Below are positions 1 to 5,837 of a DNA stretch of 6,559 nucleotides, piece by piece. The position numbers were made by a program, and so were the translations under genes. Source of the stretch: Bacillota bacterium (GTDB lineage Bacteria; Bacillota; Clostridia; Oscillospirales; Butyricicoccaceae); contig JAUZPW010000084.1 of the NCBI GenBank assembly GCA_030705725.1, positions 1 through 6,559 on the forward strand, in the 5' to 3' direction. The notes below the pieces were generated by a model that saw nothing but the letters and a program-made list of their open reading frames with translations, ran no database searches and was not told where the DNA came from. Positions within the stretch are counted from its first letter, which is position 1. Every line of letters begins with the position of its first letter.

Positions 1-1
1 C

Positions 2-142
2 GGTTCCACGTTCATGGTGGATGAAAAAGCCCCCTGCCCCGCGGTGCGCCTTAATTTTTCCATGCCGTCCAGCGATCAGATTGTAAAAGGTGCCGAGCTT
101 ATGGGCGAAGCACTCGATGAATATCTCAGGCAGACTTTGTAA
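2..142 (+). CDS. PLP-dependent aminotransferase (MocR/LysN-like), C-terminal end only
   Basis: The open frame enters from the left edge and ends at TAA 140-142, giving 46 residues. They contain the segment VRLNFSMPSSDQIVKGAELM. This matches the extreme C-terminus of fold-type I aminotransferases of the 2-aminoadipate transaminase/MocR group, where a conserved (L/V)RLNFS..(S/A)..QI..G...L pattern precedes a final helix. The 'GSTF' start of the fragment fits the strand just before it. In full-length relatives the PLP lysine lies far upstream, outside this window, so catalytic competence cannot be judged, nor whether an N-terminal GntR DNA-binding domain is present. The stop is 17 bp before trpS on the same strand, so the two are probably co-transcribed. 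The family call is fairly safe; the substrate is unknown. Confidence 0.7.
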   Translation, partial: GSTFMVDEKAPCPAVRLNFSMPSSDQIVKGAELMGEALDEYLRQTL

Positions 143-159
143 ATTCAGGGTGAAAAAAA

Positions 160-1173
160 ATGGATTTAAATCAGAATACAAGTAAAAAAAGAATTTTCAG
201 TGGCGTTCAGCCGAGCGGCAAGCTGACTCTCGGGAATTACCTCGGTGCGATTAAAAACTGGGCTTTGCTGCAGGACGAGTATGACTGTATCTACTGCGTG
301 GTCGACATGCACGCGATAACCGTCCGTCAGGAGCCTGCAAAGCTGCGTCAGCAGACTCTTGAGGTTATGGCGCAGCTTATCTCATGCGGCCTTGACCCGG
401 AAAAGAACATCCTTTTTATTCAGAGCCACGTTTCCGAGCACGCGGAGCTTGCATGGATATTAGACTGTTTCACCATGTTCGGCGAGCTTTCCCGCATGAC
501 CCAGTTCAAGGATAAATCCTTAAAGAACGCTGATAATATCAACGCGGGGCTTTTTACCTACCCCTCGCTTATGGCGGCGGATATTCTTTTATATTCATCC
601 GATCTTGTTCCCGTCGGGATAGACCAGAAGCAGCATGTCGAGCTTGCCCGCGACGTAGCGAACAGATTTAACGGAATTTTCGGTGAAACGTTCATTGTTC
701 CGGAGCCCTATATCCCGAAGCTCGGCGCTAAGGTTATGAGCCTTTCGGACCCCGCCAGAAAAATGTCAAAATCGGACCCCAACGCAAATTCTTATATACT
801 GATCCTGGATCAGCCGGAAGACATCCTGCGGAAATTCAAGCGCGCGGTCACCGACTCGGATACCCGTATCTTTACGGGCGAAAATAAGGACGGAGTAAAT
901 AACCTTATCAACATTTACGCTACCGTCACAGGAAAAACCACGAATGAAGTTGAAGCGGAATTTGACGGCAAAGGCTACGCTCAATTTAAGCCTGCGGTAG
1001 CCGAAGCCGTCATCGAAGAACTGCGCCCTGTGCGCGAAAAGACCGAGGATCTCCTCAGGAACAAAGATTATCTGGAAACCGTCTATAAGAGCGGCGCTGA
1101 GCGCGCGTCCCGGATAGCTTCGCATATGCTGCGTAAGGTAGCAAAAAAAGTAGGCTTCGTAAAAAAGCCTTAG
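160..1173 (+). CDS. trpS: Tryptophan--tRNA ligase
   Basis: This cytoplasmic class I aminoacyl-tRNA synthetase charges tRNA-Trp with tryptophan using ATP. The 337-residue length fits bacterial TrpRS (about 330). Visible motifs, in order: the HIGH-equivalent PSGKLTLGNYLGA (18-30); VVDMHAIT (47-54); the helix region MTQFKDKS (113-120); the tryptophan pocket/dimer segment with GIDQ (153-156) followed by HVELARDVANRFN; and the catalytic loop KMSKSDPN (201-208). No motif is missing. The ATG at 160 follows an AGGGTG Shine-Dalgarno (147-152) by seven bases and adds a polar extension of about 10 residues before the conserved KRIFSG. With only 17 bp after the upstream gene, there is no room for the T-box leader that often controls Bacillota trpS, so expression probably comes from an upstream promoter outside the window. 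The stop is followed within 26 bases by the TagO-like gene. Confidence 0.97.
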   Translation: MDLNQNTSKKRIFSGVQPSGKLTLGNYLGAIKNWALLQDEYDCIYCVVDMHAITVRQEPAKLRQQTLEVMAQLISCGLDPEKNILFIQSHVSEHAELAWILDCFTMFGELSRMTQFKDKSLKNADNINAGLFTYPSLMAADILLYSSDLVPVGIDQKQHVELARDVANRFNGIFGETFIVPEPYIPKLGAKVMSLSDPARKMSKSDPNANSYILILDQPEDILRKFKRAVTDSDTRIFTGENKDGVNNLINIYATVTGKTTNEVEAEFDGKGYAQFKPAVAEAVIEELRPVREKTEDLLRNKDYLETVYKSGAERASRIASHMLRKVAKKVGFVKKP

Positions 1174-1198
1174 TCCGTTGGAAGGTGCAAAAATAATA

Positions 1199-2302
1199 AT
1201 GCTGAATAATTTTCTTTTTCTGTCGCTTCTGGCTTTTTTGGTGTCGGCCGGAATTTCCTTCGGCGCAACGCCGCTCGTAAAAAGGCTCGCGAAGCGTATC
1301 GGGGCAATCGATGTCCCGAAAGATGCCAGAAGGATGCACAAGATCCCGATTCCCCGCCTCGGCGGCCTGGCTATCTTTTTCGGGTTTATCATCAGCGTGC
1401 TCTTGTTCGGCCAGATTGATTCGCAGGCCAGGGGAATATTGCTTGGTGCCCTGATTATAGTCGTGCTCGGCATTATCGACGATGTAATGCCGCTTAACGC
1501 GCTTCTTAAGTTTTGCGTTCAGATCATCGCGGCTATTATACCCGTCATGGCGGGTGTCAGAATTGAATTTCTGTCTAACCCGAATGTGTTCAGTAATTCC
1601 GTGTATTTCAGCCTTGGCATTTTCTCGATCCCGATTACGGTTTTGTGGATCGTGGGAATTACTAACGCCGTCAATCTAATAGACGGTCTTGACGGGCTCG
1701 CCGTCGGTATTTCCTCAATCGCTTCGCTTTCCCTTTATATCGTTGCATTTTTGGTCTCCGAGCCGTCCGTCGCTATCGTTATGGCTTGCCTCGCTGGCGC
1801 GTGCATAGGCTTCCTGCCTTATAACATAAACCCGGCCAAAATATTCATGGGCGATACTGGCGCAACGTTTCTGGGATTTATCCTCGCGACCGTTTCCATA
1901 CAGGGGCTTTTTAAGTTTTACGCGATCGTTTCCTTCGCCGTGCCTTTTCTTATTTTGGGTCTTCCGATTTTCGATACTGTGTTCGCGATAACCAGAAGAA
2001 TCGCGTCCGGCAGAAGCCCGATGTCGGCGGATAGAGGGCATGTACATCACCGCCTTATAGATATGGGCTTTAACCAGAAGCAGTCCGTCGCGATTTTATA
2101 TGCGACCAGCGGTCTTTTGGGCCTTTCCGCTGTCGTGCTTACGACGAGCGGCGAGATAAAAGCGATGCTGCTTATCGTTACGGTTATTGTCGCCGTTTTG
2201 ATCGGCATGAAAATTATGGGTTCGGTCCCCCCCGCCCATCATAACGCCCAAAACGATTCCGAAAACAAAAAAGCCGACGGTGATAAAAATGAACAAGATT
2301 AA
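1199..2302 (+). CDS. tagO: Undecaprenyl-phosphate GlcNAc-1-phosphate transferase (TagO/WecA family)
   Basis: This is a polytopic membrane enzyme of the MraY/WecA/TagO superfamily. The family transfers a sugar-1-phosphate (for TagO, GlcNAc-1-P from UDP-GlcNAc) to undecaprenyl phosphate, the first step of teichoic-acid-type wall polymers. From the ATG at 1199 it is 367 aa with about ten hydrophobic segments. Diagnostic motifs are D-P-K-D-A-R-R-M-H-K-I-P-I-P-R-L-G-G near residues 39-56, the Mg-binding aspartate pair IIDD (92-95), NLIDGLDGLA (159-168), FMGDTG (216-221) and the cytoplasmic DRGHVHHRL (278-286). The HxHH motif points to the WecA/TagO side rather than MraY. An in-frame TTG at 1178 would add seven residues, but it overlaps the GGAAGGTG Shine-Dalgarno (1180-1187), so ATG 1199 is preferred. 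The C-terminus is a charged, Lys/Asp/Asn-rich tail whose final codons overlap the next gene. The sugar (GlcNAc or another HexNAc) is inferred from the neighbouring epimerase. Confidence 0.92.
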   Translation: MLNNFLFLSLLAFLVSAGISFGATPLVKRLAKRIGAIDVPKDARRMHKIPIPRLGGLAIFFGFIISVLLFGQIDSQARGILLGALIIVVLGIIDDVMPLNALLKFCVQIIAAIIPVMAGVRIEFLSNPNVFSNSVYFSLGIFSIPITVLWIVGITNAVNLIDGLDGLAVGISSIASLSLYIVAFLVSEPSVAIVMACLAGACIGFLPYNINPAKIFMGDTGATFLGFILATVSIQGLFKFYAIVSFAVPFLILGLPIFDTVFAITRRIASGRSPMSADRGHVHHRLIDMGFNQKQSVAILYATSGLLGLSAVVLTTSGEIKAMLLIVTVIVAVLIGMKIMGSVPPAHHNAQNDSENKKADGDKNEQD

Positions 2303-3443
2303 AATTATTTCGATTTTCGGTACTAGGCCTGAAGCGATAAAAATGTGCCCGCTTGTCCTGGAGCTCTCTAAACATACAGAATTTGAAAGCAAGGTTTGCG
2401 TAACAGCCCAGCACCGAAGCATGCTTGATCAGGTTCTTGGAATTTTCAGGATTAATCCTGATTACGATCTCGATATAATGGAAGAACGCCAGACTCTTTC
2501 CGGAATTCTCACGAAATCCGTACTCGGCCTCGATGATGTATTCGAAAAGGAGAAGCCGGATCTCGTGCTGGTGCATGGAGATACCTCCACTACCTTTGCA
2601 GGCGCGCTTTCCGCTTTTTATCATAAAATACCGGTCGGACACGTTGAGGCCGGGCTTCGCACCTACAATATGTATTCCCCGTACCCCGAGGAGATAAACC
2701 GCAAGCTGACCGGCGCTATAGCCACACTTCACTTTGCCCCAACGGCACTTAACAAGGAAAACCTGAAACGCGAAAATATAACAAAAAACGTATATGTCAC
2801 AGGCAACACGGTCATTGATGCAATAAAGGAAACCGTTAAAGACGGCTATGTTTTTGCCGACCCCGCGTTAAGAAAGATAAGCTACGACAAGGAGCGCGTT
2901 ATTCTTGTGACGGCACACCGCCGTGAAAATTACGGCGAGCCCCTCCGCGAGATAATGGAATCCCTTAAGGAAATAGCCGAAACCTACAAGGACGTCAGGA
3001 TCGTATATCCCGTGCATTTAAGCCCAGTCGTACGTGAAACCGCATACAGCATTTTGGGCGGTGTCAGCAGAGTAGAGCTTATAGACCCTATATCCGTTGA
3101 CGAAATGCATAACCTTATCGCACGTGCGTATATGGTTATGACCGATTCCGGCGGTCTACAGGAAGAAGCTCCGGGGCTTGCTAAGCCCGTTTTGGTTCTA
3201 AGGCGCGAAACAGAGCGCCCCGAAGCGGTGAACGCTGGCACCGTAAAGCTTGCCGGCGTTACAAAGCAGTCTATTCTGGCGCTCGCGAAAACATTGCTCA
3301 ACTCCCCTGAAGAGTACGAAAAAATGGCGCACGCGGTTAACCCTTACGGTGACGGTCACGCCTCCGCTCGTATAGCGCAGGCGATTTTATACTATTATAA
3401 TTTCACGAAAACCATGCCTGAGGAATTTAACGGGGGCTGTTAA
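2289..3443 (+). CDS. wecB: UDP-N-acetylglucosamine 2-epimerase (non-hydrolysing)
   Basis: This cytoplasmic GT-B-fold enzyme (called MnaA in Bacillus) interconverts UDP-GlcNAc and UDP-ManNAc. It is 384 aa from ATG 2289, the usual family length. Landmarks: GTRPEAIKMCPL (11-22), TAQHRSMLDQVL (39-50), HGDTSTT (96-102), VGHVEAGLRT (116-125), YPEEINR (132-138), VTGNTVIDA (170-178), VTAHRRENYGEPL (207-219), MTDSGGLQEEAP (284-295) and LRRETERPEA (304-313). The family's acid/base and substrate residues are all present: Asp98, Glu120, Glu134 and His210, corresponding to Asp95, Glu117, Glu131 and His213 of E. coli WecB. A GTG at 2280 would add three residues, but GGTGAT (2279-2284) looks like the ribosome binding site for ATG 2289. 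The gene overlaps the end of tagO by 14 bp, which suggests translational coupling. UDP-ManNAc would supply the second sugar of a GlcNAc-ManNAc linkage unit. A capsule use is also possible. Confidence 0.95.
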   Translation: MNKIKIISIFGTRPEAIKMCPLVLELSKHTEFESKVCVTAQHRSMLDQVLGIFRINPDYDLDIMEERQTLSGILTKSVLGLDDVFEKEKPDLVLVHGDTSTTFAGALSAFYHKIPVGHVEAGLRTYNMYSPYPEEINRKLTGAIATLHFAPTALNKENLKRENITKNVYVTGNTVIDAIKETVKDGYVFADPALRKISYDKERVILVTAHRRENYGEPLREIMESLKEIAETYKDVRIVYPVHLSPVVRETAYSILGGVSRVELIDPISVDEMHNLIARAYMVMTDSGGLQEEAPGLAKPVLVLRRETERPEAVNAGTVKLAGVTKQSILALAKTLLNSPEEYEKMAHAVNPYGDGHASARIAQAILYYYNFTKTMPEEFNGGC

Positions 3444-4217
3444 ATGAAGCGCAATAAAATGACCCTGCCGATTCTTTCCGTTGCTTTGGTCCTTATTCTG
3501 GGCGTGTTTGCAAGCTTCTACTGGTCTTTTTTAGTAGGGTCCGATAATACCTCCGGTATCGCCCTACCTTCCGGGAATACAGATTCACCGTCGGGAAATG
3601 GAGAAAAAGAAGAAGCTTCCGTCCAAAAGATCGAGATCACAAAGGAAAACGCAGCAAGTGTTATTGCATCAATGGCTCGTCCCAAGAGCTGTTCCTTTAA
3701 TTCAAAAGTATCGATTTTTTCCGATACCGGCAGCCTGACATTTACAAATAACCACTATATTAAAAACGGATATGCAAAAACAGTTCAGAACAGCGAATCA
3801 GGAGCTGTCTCGAAGAATATCATAACAGGCGGCGGAATGATTTTCATTTGGCGACCCGGCAGCGGCGACGCGCGTTATTACAGCGGCCGCTTGGGCGAAT
3901 CGACTCCCGATTCCGAACAGATGATTCCGACCTACGAAGACATAGTAAAGCTCCCCTCGTCGGCAATAATTGAAGCCAATTATGCAAAATACGGAGATTA
4001 TAACTGTATTTACGTCAAGGCAAAAAATCCCGTCCTTAAATATATTGATGAATACTGGGTCTCCCTTGACTATGGTCTTTTAATACATTCGGTGACGACC
4101 TCTGGCAGCCGGAAGATATACGAAATGGATGTCGACGAGATCAGAACCGAGGAAGTAGGCGATTCGGTTTTTCTGCTTCCAAATAATAAACTCGCAATGG
4201 ACGTCACCGCGTCATAA
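3444..4217 (+). CDS. Membrane-anchored extracytoplasmic protein, unknown function, possibly LolA/MucB-like fold
   Basis: The ATG directly follows the epimerase stop, with GGGGGC (3432-3437) as ribosome binding site, so this is the fourth gene of the run. The protein has 257 residues: a short Lys/Arg N-terminus, one hydrophobic helix (about 8-31) with no lipobox cysteine, a Gly/Ser/Pro/Glu-rich low-complexity linker (about 33-60), then a domain rich in beta strands (about 62-250). The N-in, C-out single-anchor topology is inferred. Within the domain, IFIWRPGSGDARYY (133-146), EYWVSLDYGLLIHS (203-216) and the terminal strand-turn SVFLLPNN (241-248) resemble the pattern of LolA/MucB-type folds: '..lw.y.p..', then 'vwid...glp', then a closing 'F.LP'. 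That is pattern resemblance only. Cys83 and Cys188 are the only cysteines and could pair outside the cell. Position suggests a role in wall-polymer assembly or sensing; this is not demonstrated. Confidence 0.85.
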   Translation: MKRNKMTLPILSVALVLILGVFASFYWSFLVGSDNTSGIALPSGNTDSPSGNGEKEEASVQKIEITKENAASVIASMARPKSCSFNSKVSIFSDTGSLTFTNNHYIKNGYAKTVQNSESGAVSKNIITGGGMIFIWRPGSGDARYYSGRLGESTPDSEQMIPTYEDIVKLPSSAIIEANYAKYGDYNCIYVKAKNPVLKYIDEYWVSLDYGLLIHSVTTSGSRKIYEMDVDEIRTEEVGDSVFLLPNNKLAMDVTAS

Positions 4218-4218
4218 G

Positions 4219-4560
4219 TTAAAATCCCATAATCAGTAGCAGACCCACAATCAAAAGCAGATCCGAATTTTCTCCCAGTATATCCCCGATGCCCTTATCT
4301 GAAGTTGTATCCAGAAGCAGAAAAAAAACGATCAGCAAAATAATAATAGTGTCCATGTCAAGCTTCGGCATGTTGATTTTGTCTAAAATGGAGGAAAGGC
4401 CGCCGCCCTTTGGCGGGGCGGCGGGTTCTGCAGTGGCCGAAACCGGTATGGCTGCAGGTTTTGGAGCCGGCAGCGGCGTCGGTTCCTCAATCGTTTCGGA
4501 GGGCTCGTTTACCGTTGTAAAAAGCTCGTCAAACCCGGAAGACATGTATCGGTTATACAA
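4219..4560 (-). CDS. Small Pro/Ala-rich protein with two short C-terminal hydrophobic segments, unknown function
   Basis: This is the third gene of the minus-strand trio. I do not recognise a family. From TTG 4560 it is 113 aa: a polar start (YNRYMSSGFDELF), an acidic then Pro/Ala-rich linker (about 18-52), a Gly-Gly-Gly turn, a short helix (SSILDKI), then two hydrophobic stretches, TIIILLIVFFLLL (71-83) and LLLIVGLLLIMGF (101-113), separated by a polar acidic loop. At about 13 residues each they are short for ordinary transmembrane helices and may form a re-entrant or hairpin anchor. TTG 4560 is preferred because GGGAGGG (4568-4574) sits seven bases upstream and the start overlaps the preceding stop by 8 bp (TTGTATAA). 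An upstream in-frame TTG (4587) lacks a Shine-Dalgarno, and ATG 4545 is 22 bases from one. The stop is one base from the stop of the convergent plus-strand gene. Confidence 0.75.
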   Translation of the reverse strand: MYNRYMSSGFDELFTTVNEPSETIEEPTPLPAPKPAAIPVSATAEPAAPPKGGGLSSILDKINMPKLDMDTIIILLIVFFLLLDTTSDKGIGDILGENSDLLLIVGLLLIMGF

Positions 4561-4939
4561 TTCCGTTCCCTCCCTTGAATTCTTCAAGCGCCGTTTTTGC
4601 GACTTTTGCGGTTTTCACCATACGGGCGGCCCGGTCAATACTTCCCTGCCTTCCGCTGTTTATAAACGGCTTTAATGCTGTCAAAAGATTGAGTTTGCTG
4701 TCGCTCGATGTGCTTTTTTTGCTGTCCCCCATAATTTTAGACATTGCTTGCTGAAGCTTAGCCATATCCGGCAGCCCTTCGCTTTGGTTTTCGTCTTTTG
4801 AAGCGCTTTCCGTCTTTGCAGGTGGAGCTTCCGTTTTATTCCCCTGTGCAGATAAGAGGGCGGATGCAAGCGACATCACCTTTTTCATCCCTTCTTCAGA
4901 GGAAAGCAGCTGTTGGATTTTATCCTCCATCTCGCCCAA
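4553..4939 (-). CDS. Small helical protein with SEEG motif and basic C-terminal helix, unknown function
   Basis: This is the second gene of the minus-strand trio, 128 aa, with no signal peptide or membrane segment, so probably cytoplasmic. Layout: a helical N-terminus carrying LLSSEEGMKKVMSLASALLS (11-30); a low-complexity Lys/Glu/Ser/Pro linker (about 32-55); a short helix DMAKLQQAMSKIMG (58-71); a Ser/Lys stretch (73-82); and a C-terminal block beginning LNLLTALKPFINSGRQGS (83-100), followed by a basic amphipathic helix that includes AARMVKTAKVAKTALEEF (104-121). The start is TTG 4939, nine bases after GGGGAG (4949-4954), which also covers the end of the preceding gene. An in-frame ATG at 4930 is the alternative. 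The N-terminal motif repeats one found twice in the upstream neighbour. The layout resembles uncharacterised small clostridial proteins, but I cannot name a family or function. Confidence 0.78.
   Translation of the reverse strand: MGEMEDKIQQLLSSEEGMKKVMSLASALLSAQGNKTEAPPAKTESASKDENQSEGLPDMAKLQQAMSKIMGDSKKSTSSDSKLNLLTALKPFINSGRQGSIDRAARMVKTAKVAKTALEEFKGGNGIV
4568..4574 (-). promoter_or_regulatory. Ribosome binding site fixing the TTG start of the third small gene
   Basis: The minus strand reads GGGAGGG here, seven bases before TTG 4560. The other candidate starts (TTG 4587 upstream of it, ATG 4545 too far downstream) are not positioned for it. It lies inside the coding end of the preceding gene, which fits translational coupling. 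Confidence 0.6.
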
Positions 4940-4945
4940 TGTTTA

Positions 4946-5227
4946 TCACTCCCCTAAAATCTGAGCTATTTTTGACGCGACCTGTGCCCCTTCTTTGGTG
5001 GATAGCAACGACTTGACCATCTGCATTGCCGACTCCCGGTTTCCGCCCATAGCGGCCGACAACGCCTCCTTCATTGCTTCTCCGTCTTCTTTTTTAAACT
5101 TGGACGCAAGCTGTTTTCCTTCCTCAGAGTTCATAACGGAGCTTAATTTATCCAGGTTTTTGAGCACTTTATCGCCCTGAGGCATACTGTTGAGCAGGCT
5201 CGCGATTGTATCATATTGGCTAGGCAT
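4946..5227 (-). CDS. Small helical protein with two SEEG-type repeats, unknown function
   Basis: This is the first gene of the minus-strand trio, 93 aa, starting at ATG 5227 with a near-perfect TAAGGAGGTA Shine-Dalgarno (5231-5240). The predicted product is all-helical and soluble, with no cysteine, tryptophan or membrane segment. Two stretches align with each other: LSSVMNSEEGKQLASKF (28-44) and VKSLLSTKEGAQVASKI (71-87). Both share S, a hydrophobic pair, EG, Q, a hydrophobic residue and ASK. The region between them (KKEDGEAMKEALSAAMGGNR) is charged and helical. The stop lies six bases before the next start, so the trio is a tight operon. The strong ribosome binding site and small soluble product suggest it is made in excess of the later genes, but that is inference. 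No known family recognised. Confidence 0.8.
   Translation of the reverse strand: MPSQYDTIASLLNSMPQGDKVLKNLDKLSSVMNSEEGKQLASKFKKEDGEAMKEALSAAMGGNRESAMQMVKSLLSTKEGAQVASKIAQILGE
4949..4954 (-). promoter_or_regulatory. Ribosome binding site fixing the TTG start of the second small gene
   Basis: The minus strand reads GGGGAG, nine bases before TTG 4937-4939 and spanning the last codons of the first small gene (…TTA GGG GAG TGA). ATG 4930 would be 18 bases away, so TTG is favoured. Confidence 0.55.
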
Positions 5228-5230
5228 AAG

Positions 5231-5240
5231 TACCTCCTTA
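5231..5240 (-). promoter_or_regulatory. Strong Shine-Dalgarno of the three-gene operon
   Basis: The minus strand reads TAAGGAGGTA; its AGGAGG core ends five bases before ATG 5227. It is close to a full match to the 16S anti-Shine-Dalgarno sequence and is the strongest ribosome binding site in the window. Confidence 0.8.
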
Positions 5241-5259
5241 ATTCTATGTGTTTCGTTAC

Positions 5260-5289
5260 AGTATATGAATCCATCTTATTTAAGGTGTT
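5260..5289 (-). promoter_or_regulatory. Candidate promoter of the three-gene small-protein operon
   Basis: On the minus strand CATATACTGTA (5267-5257) lies where a -10 should be: a start near 5253 would leave a leader of about 25 bases before ATG 5227. TATACT (5265-5260) matches the vegetative -10 at five of six positions, but the best -35-like TTAACA (5291-5286) is 20 bases away, which is too far. The alternative reading, AC (5286-5285), 17 bases, then CATATACTG, resembles the mother-cell sigma-K pattern (AC-N16-17-CATAnnnTA) with one mismatch; CATATACT also resembles the sigma-E -10. Position is convincing; sigma class is speculative. Confidence 0.35.
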
Positions 5290-5315
5290 AAAAAAATCGG
5301 ATTTTTAATCCGATT
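5290..5315 (-). terminator. Perfect 9-bp palindrome with T-run in the divergent intergenic region
   Basis: AATCGGATT (5295-5303) and AATCCGATT (5307-5315) are perfect inverted repeats around a 3-base loop. On the minus strand the hairpin runs into seven consecutive T (5296-5290), an intrinsic-terminator layout, though the stem has only three G:C pairs. It sits upstream of the likely minus-strand promoter, so it could stop read-through into the three-gene operon. The alternative is an operator: the palindrome lies next to a TATAAC element (5328-5333) that could serve as a -10 for the plus-strand phosphoesterase. Confidence 0.4.
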
Positions 5316-5348
5316 CAGCTTTTTGCTTATAACTTTTATGGAAAAGAT

Positions 5349-5837
5349 GTGTCTTTTTTGAAAATCGCCGTTTTTTCGGATTCTCACTCCAATGTTCGGC
5401 GGATGGCTGAGATTTTGGAGAAAAACCCCTCCGATCTGCTGATACACCTCGGCGATTATATTTCCGACGCGCATAAACTCTCGGCGGCTTTCCCGGGTCT
5501 GCCGGTAATATTGGTAAAAGGGAATAACGACTTTTACCATAATGAGCCGGAAACGAGAACCGAAAAAATTTGTAACCTTACTTTTTTTCTCACGCACGGA
5601 CACAGGTATCCGTTTAGCTCAGAGCCGCTGGGCCTTTATGAGGATGCGCTGTCGAAATCAGCCGATATTGCCCTTTTTGGTCATACTCATTTCCCGTTTA
5701 TCAAGCAAAAAAGTGGCGTCCTTCTCTTAAACCCCGGCAGCATCTCGCTTCCGCGAAAAGGGTCGAGGCCCACATGGGCTCGCATAACGCTGGATGGGAC
5801 AACAAATATCCATGCAGAAATCATTGAGATAAGCTAA
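5349..5837 (+). CDS. Metallophosphoesterase, YfcE/MJ0936-type phosphodiesterase
   Basis: This small calcineurin-like metallophosphoesterase of 162 aa has the length and order of the YfcE/MJ0936 family, cytoplasmic enzymes that use two divalent metals to hydrolyse phosphodiesters. The physiological substrate in this organism is unknown. All metal motifs are present: DSH (Asp11, His13), GD (Gly35-Asp36), GNND (58-61), THGH (82-85) and GHTH (111-114), followed by the usual NPGSISLPR (near 128-136). The start is GTG 5349, with a weak GGA six bases upstream. TTG 5358 would give MKIAVFSDSHS, the more typical family N-terminus, and cannot be excluded. The gene is divergent from the small-protein operon and convergent with the DUF896 gene. 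Its stop codon lies inside the terminator stem. In many clostridia this family follows a nucleotide pyrophosphatase (RdgB/YggV-type) gene, but none is here. Confidence 0.9.
   Translation: MSFLKIAVFSDSHSNVRRMAEILEKNPSDLLIHLGDYISDAHKLSAAFPGLPVILVKGNNDFYHNEPETRTEKICNLTFFLTHGHRYPFSSEPLGLYEDALSKSADIALFGHTHFPFIKQKSGVLLLNPGSISLPRKGSRPTWARITLDGTTNIHAEIIEIS

Noticed and set aside
766..1473. 235-codon minus-strand open frame across the trpS/tagO boundary
   Set aside because: It lies opposite two strongly identified genes, has no recognisable motif or ribosome binding site, and is antisense to conserved TrpRS and TagO motifs.
2214..2732. 172-codon minus-strand open frame opposite the epimerase start
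   Set aside because: It is antisense to catalytic motifs of the epimerase and shows no domain of its own.
4199..4217. Possible GACG/CGTC hairpin at the end of the anchored-protein gene
   Set aside because: The stem is four base pairs with no following T-run, too weak to call a terminator.
4398..4428. GC-rich inverted repeat (GCCGCC … GGCGG) resembling a terminator stem
   Set aside because: It lies inside the Ala/Pro/Gly linker codons of the third small gene and has no T-run, so the repeat is explained by codon composition.
4289..4675. 128-codon plus-strand open frame opposite the small-protein operon
   Set aside because: Its Gly/Ala-rich composition mirrors the Pro/Ala linker on the other strand. 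The minus-strand frames have good ribosome binding sites, tight operon spacing and sensible hydrophobic segments.
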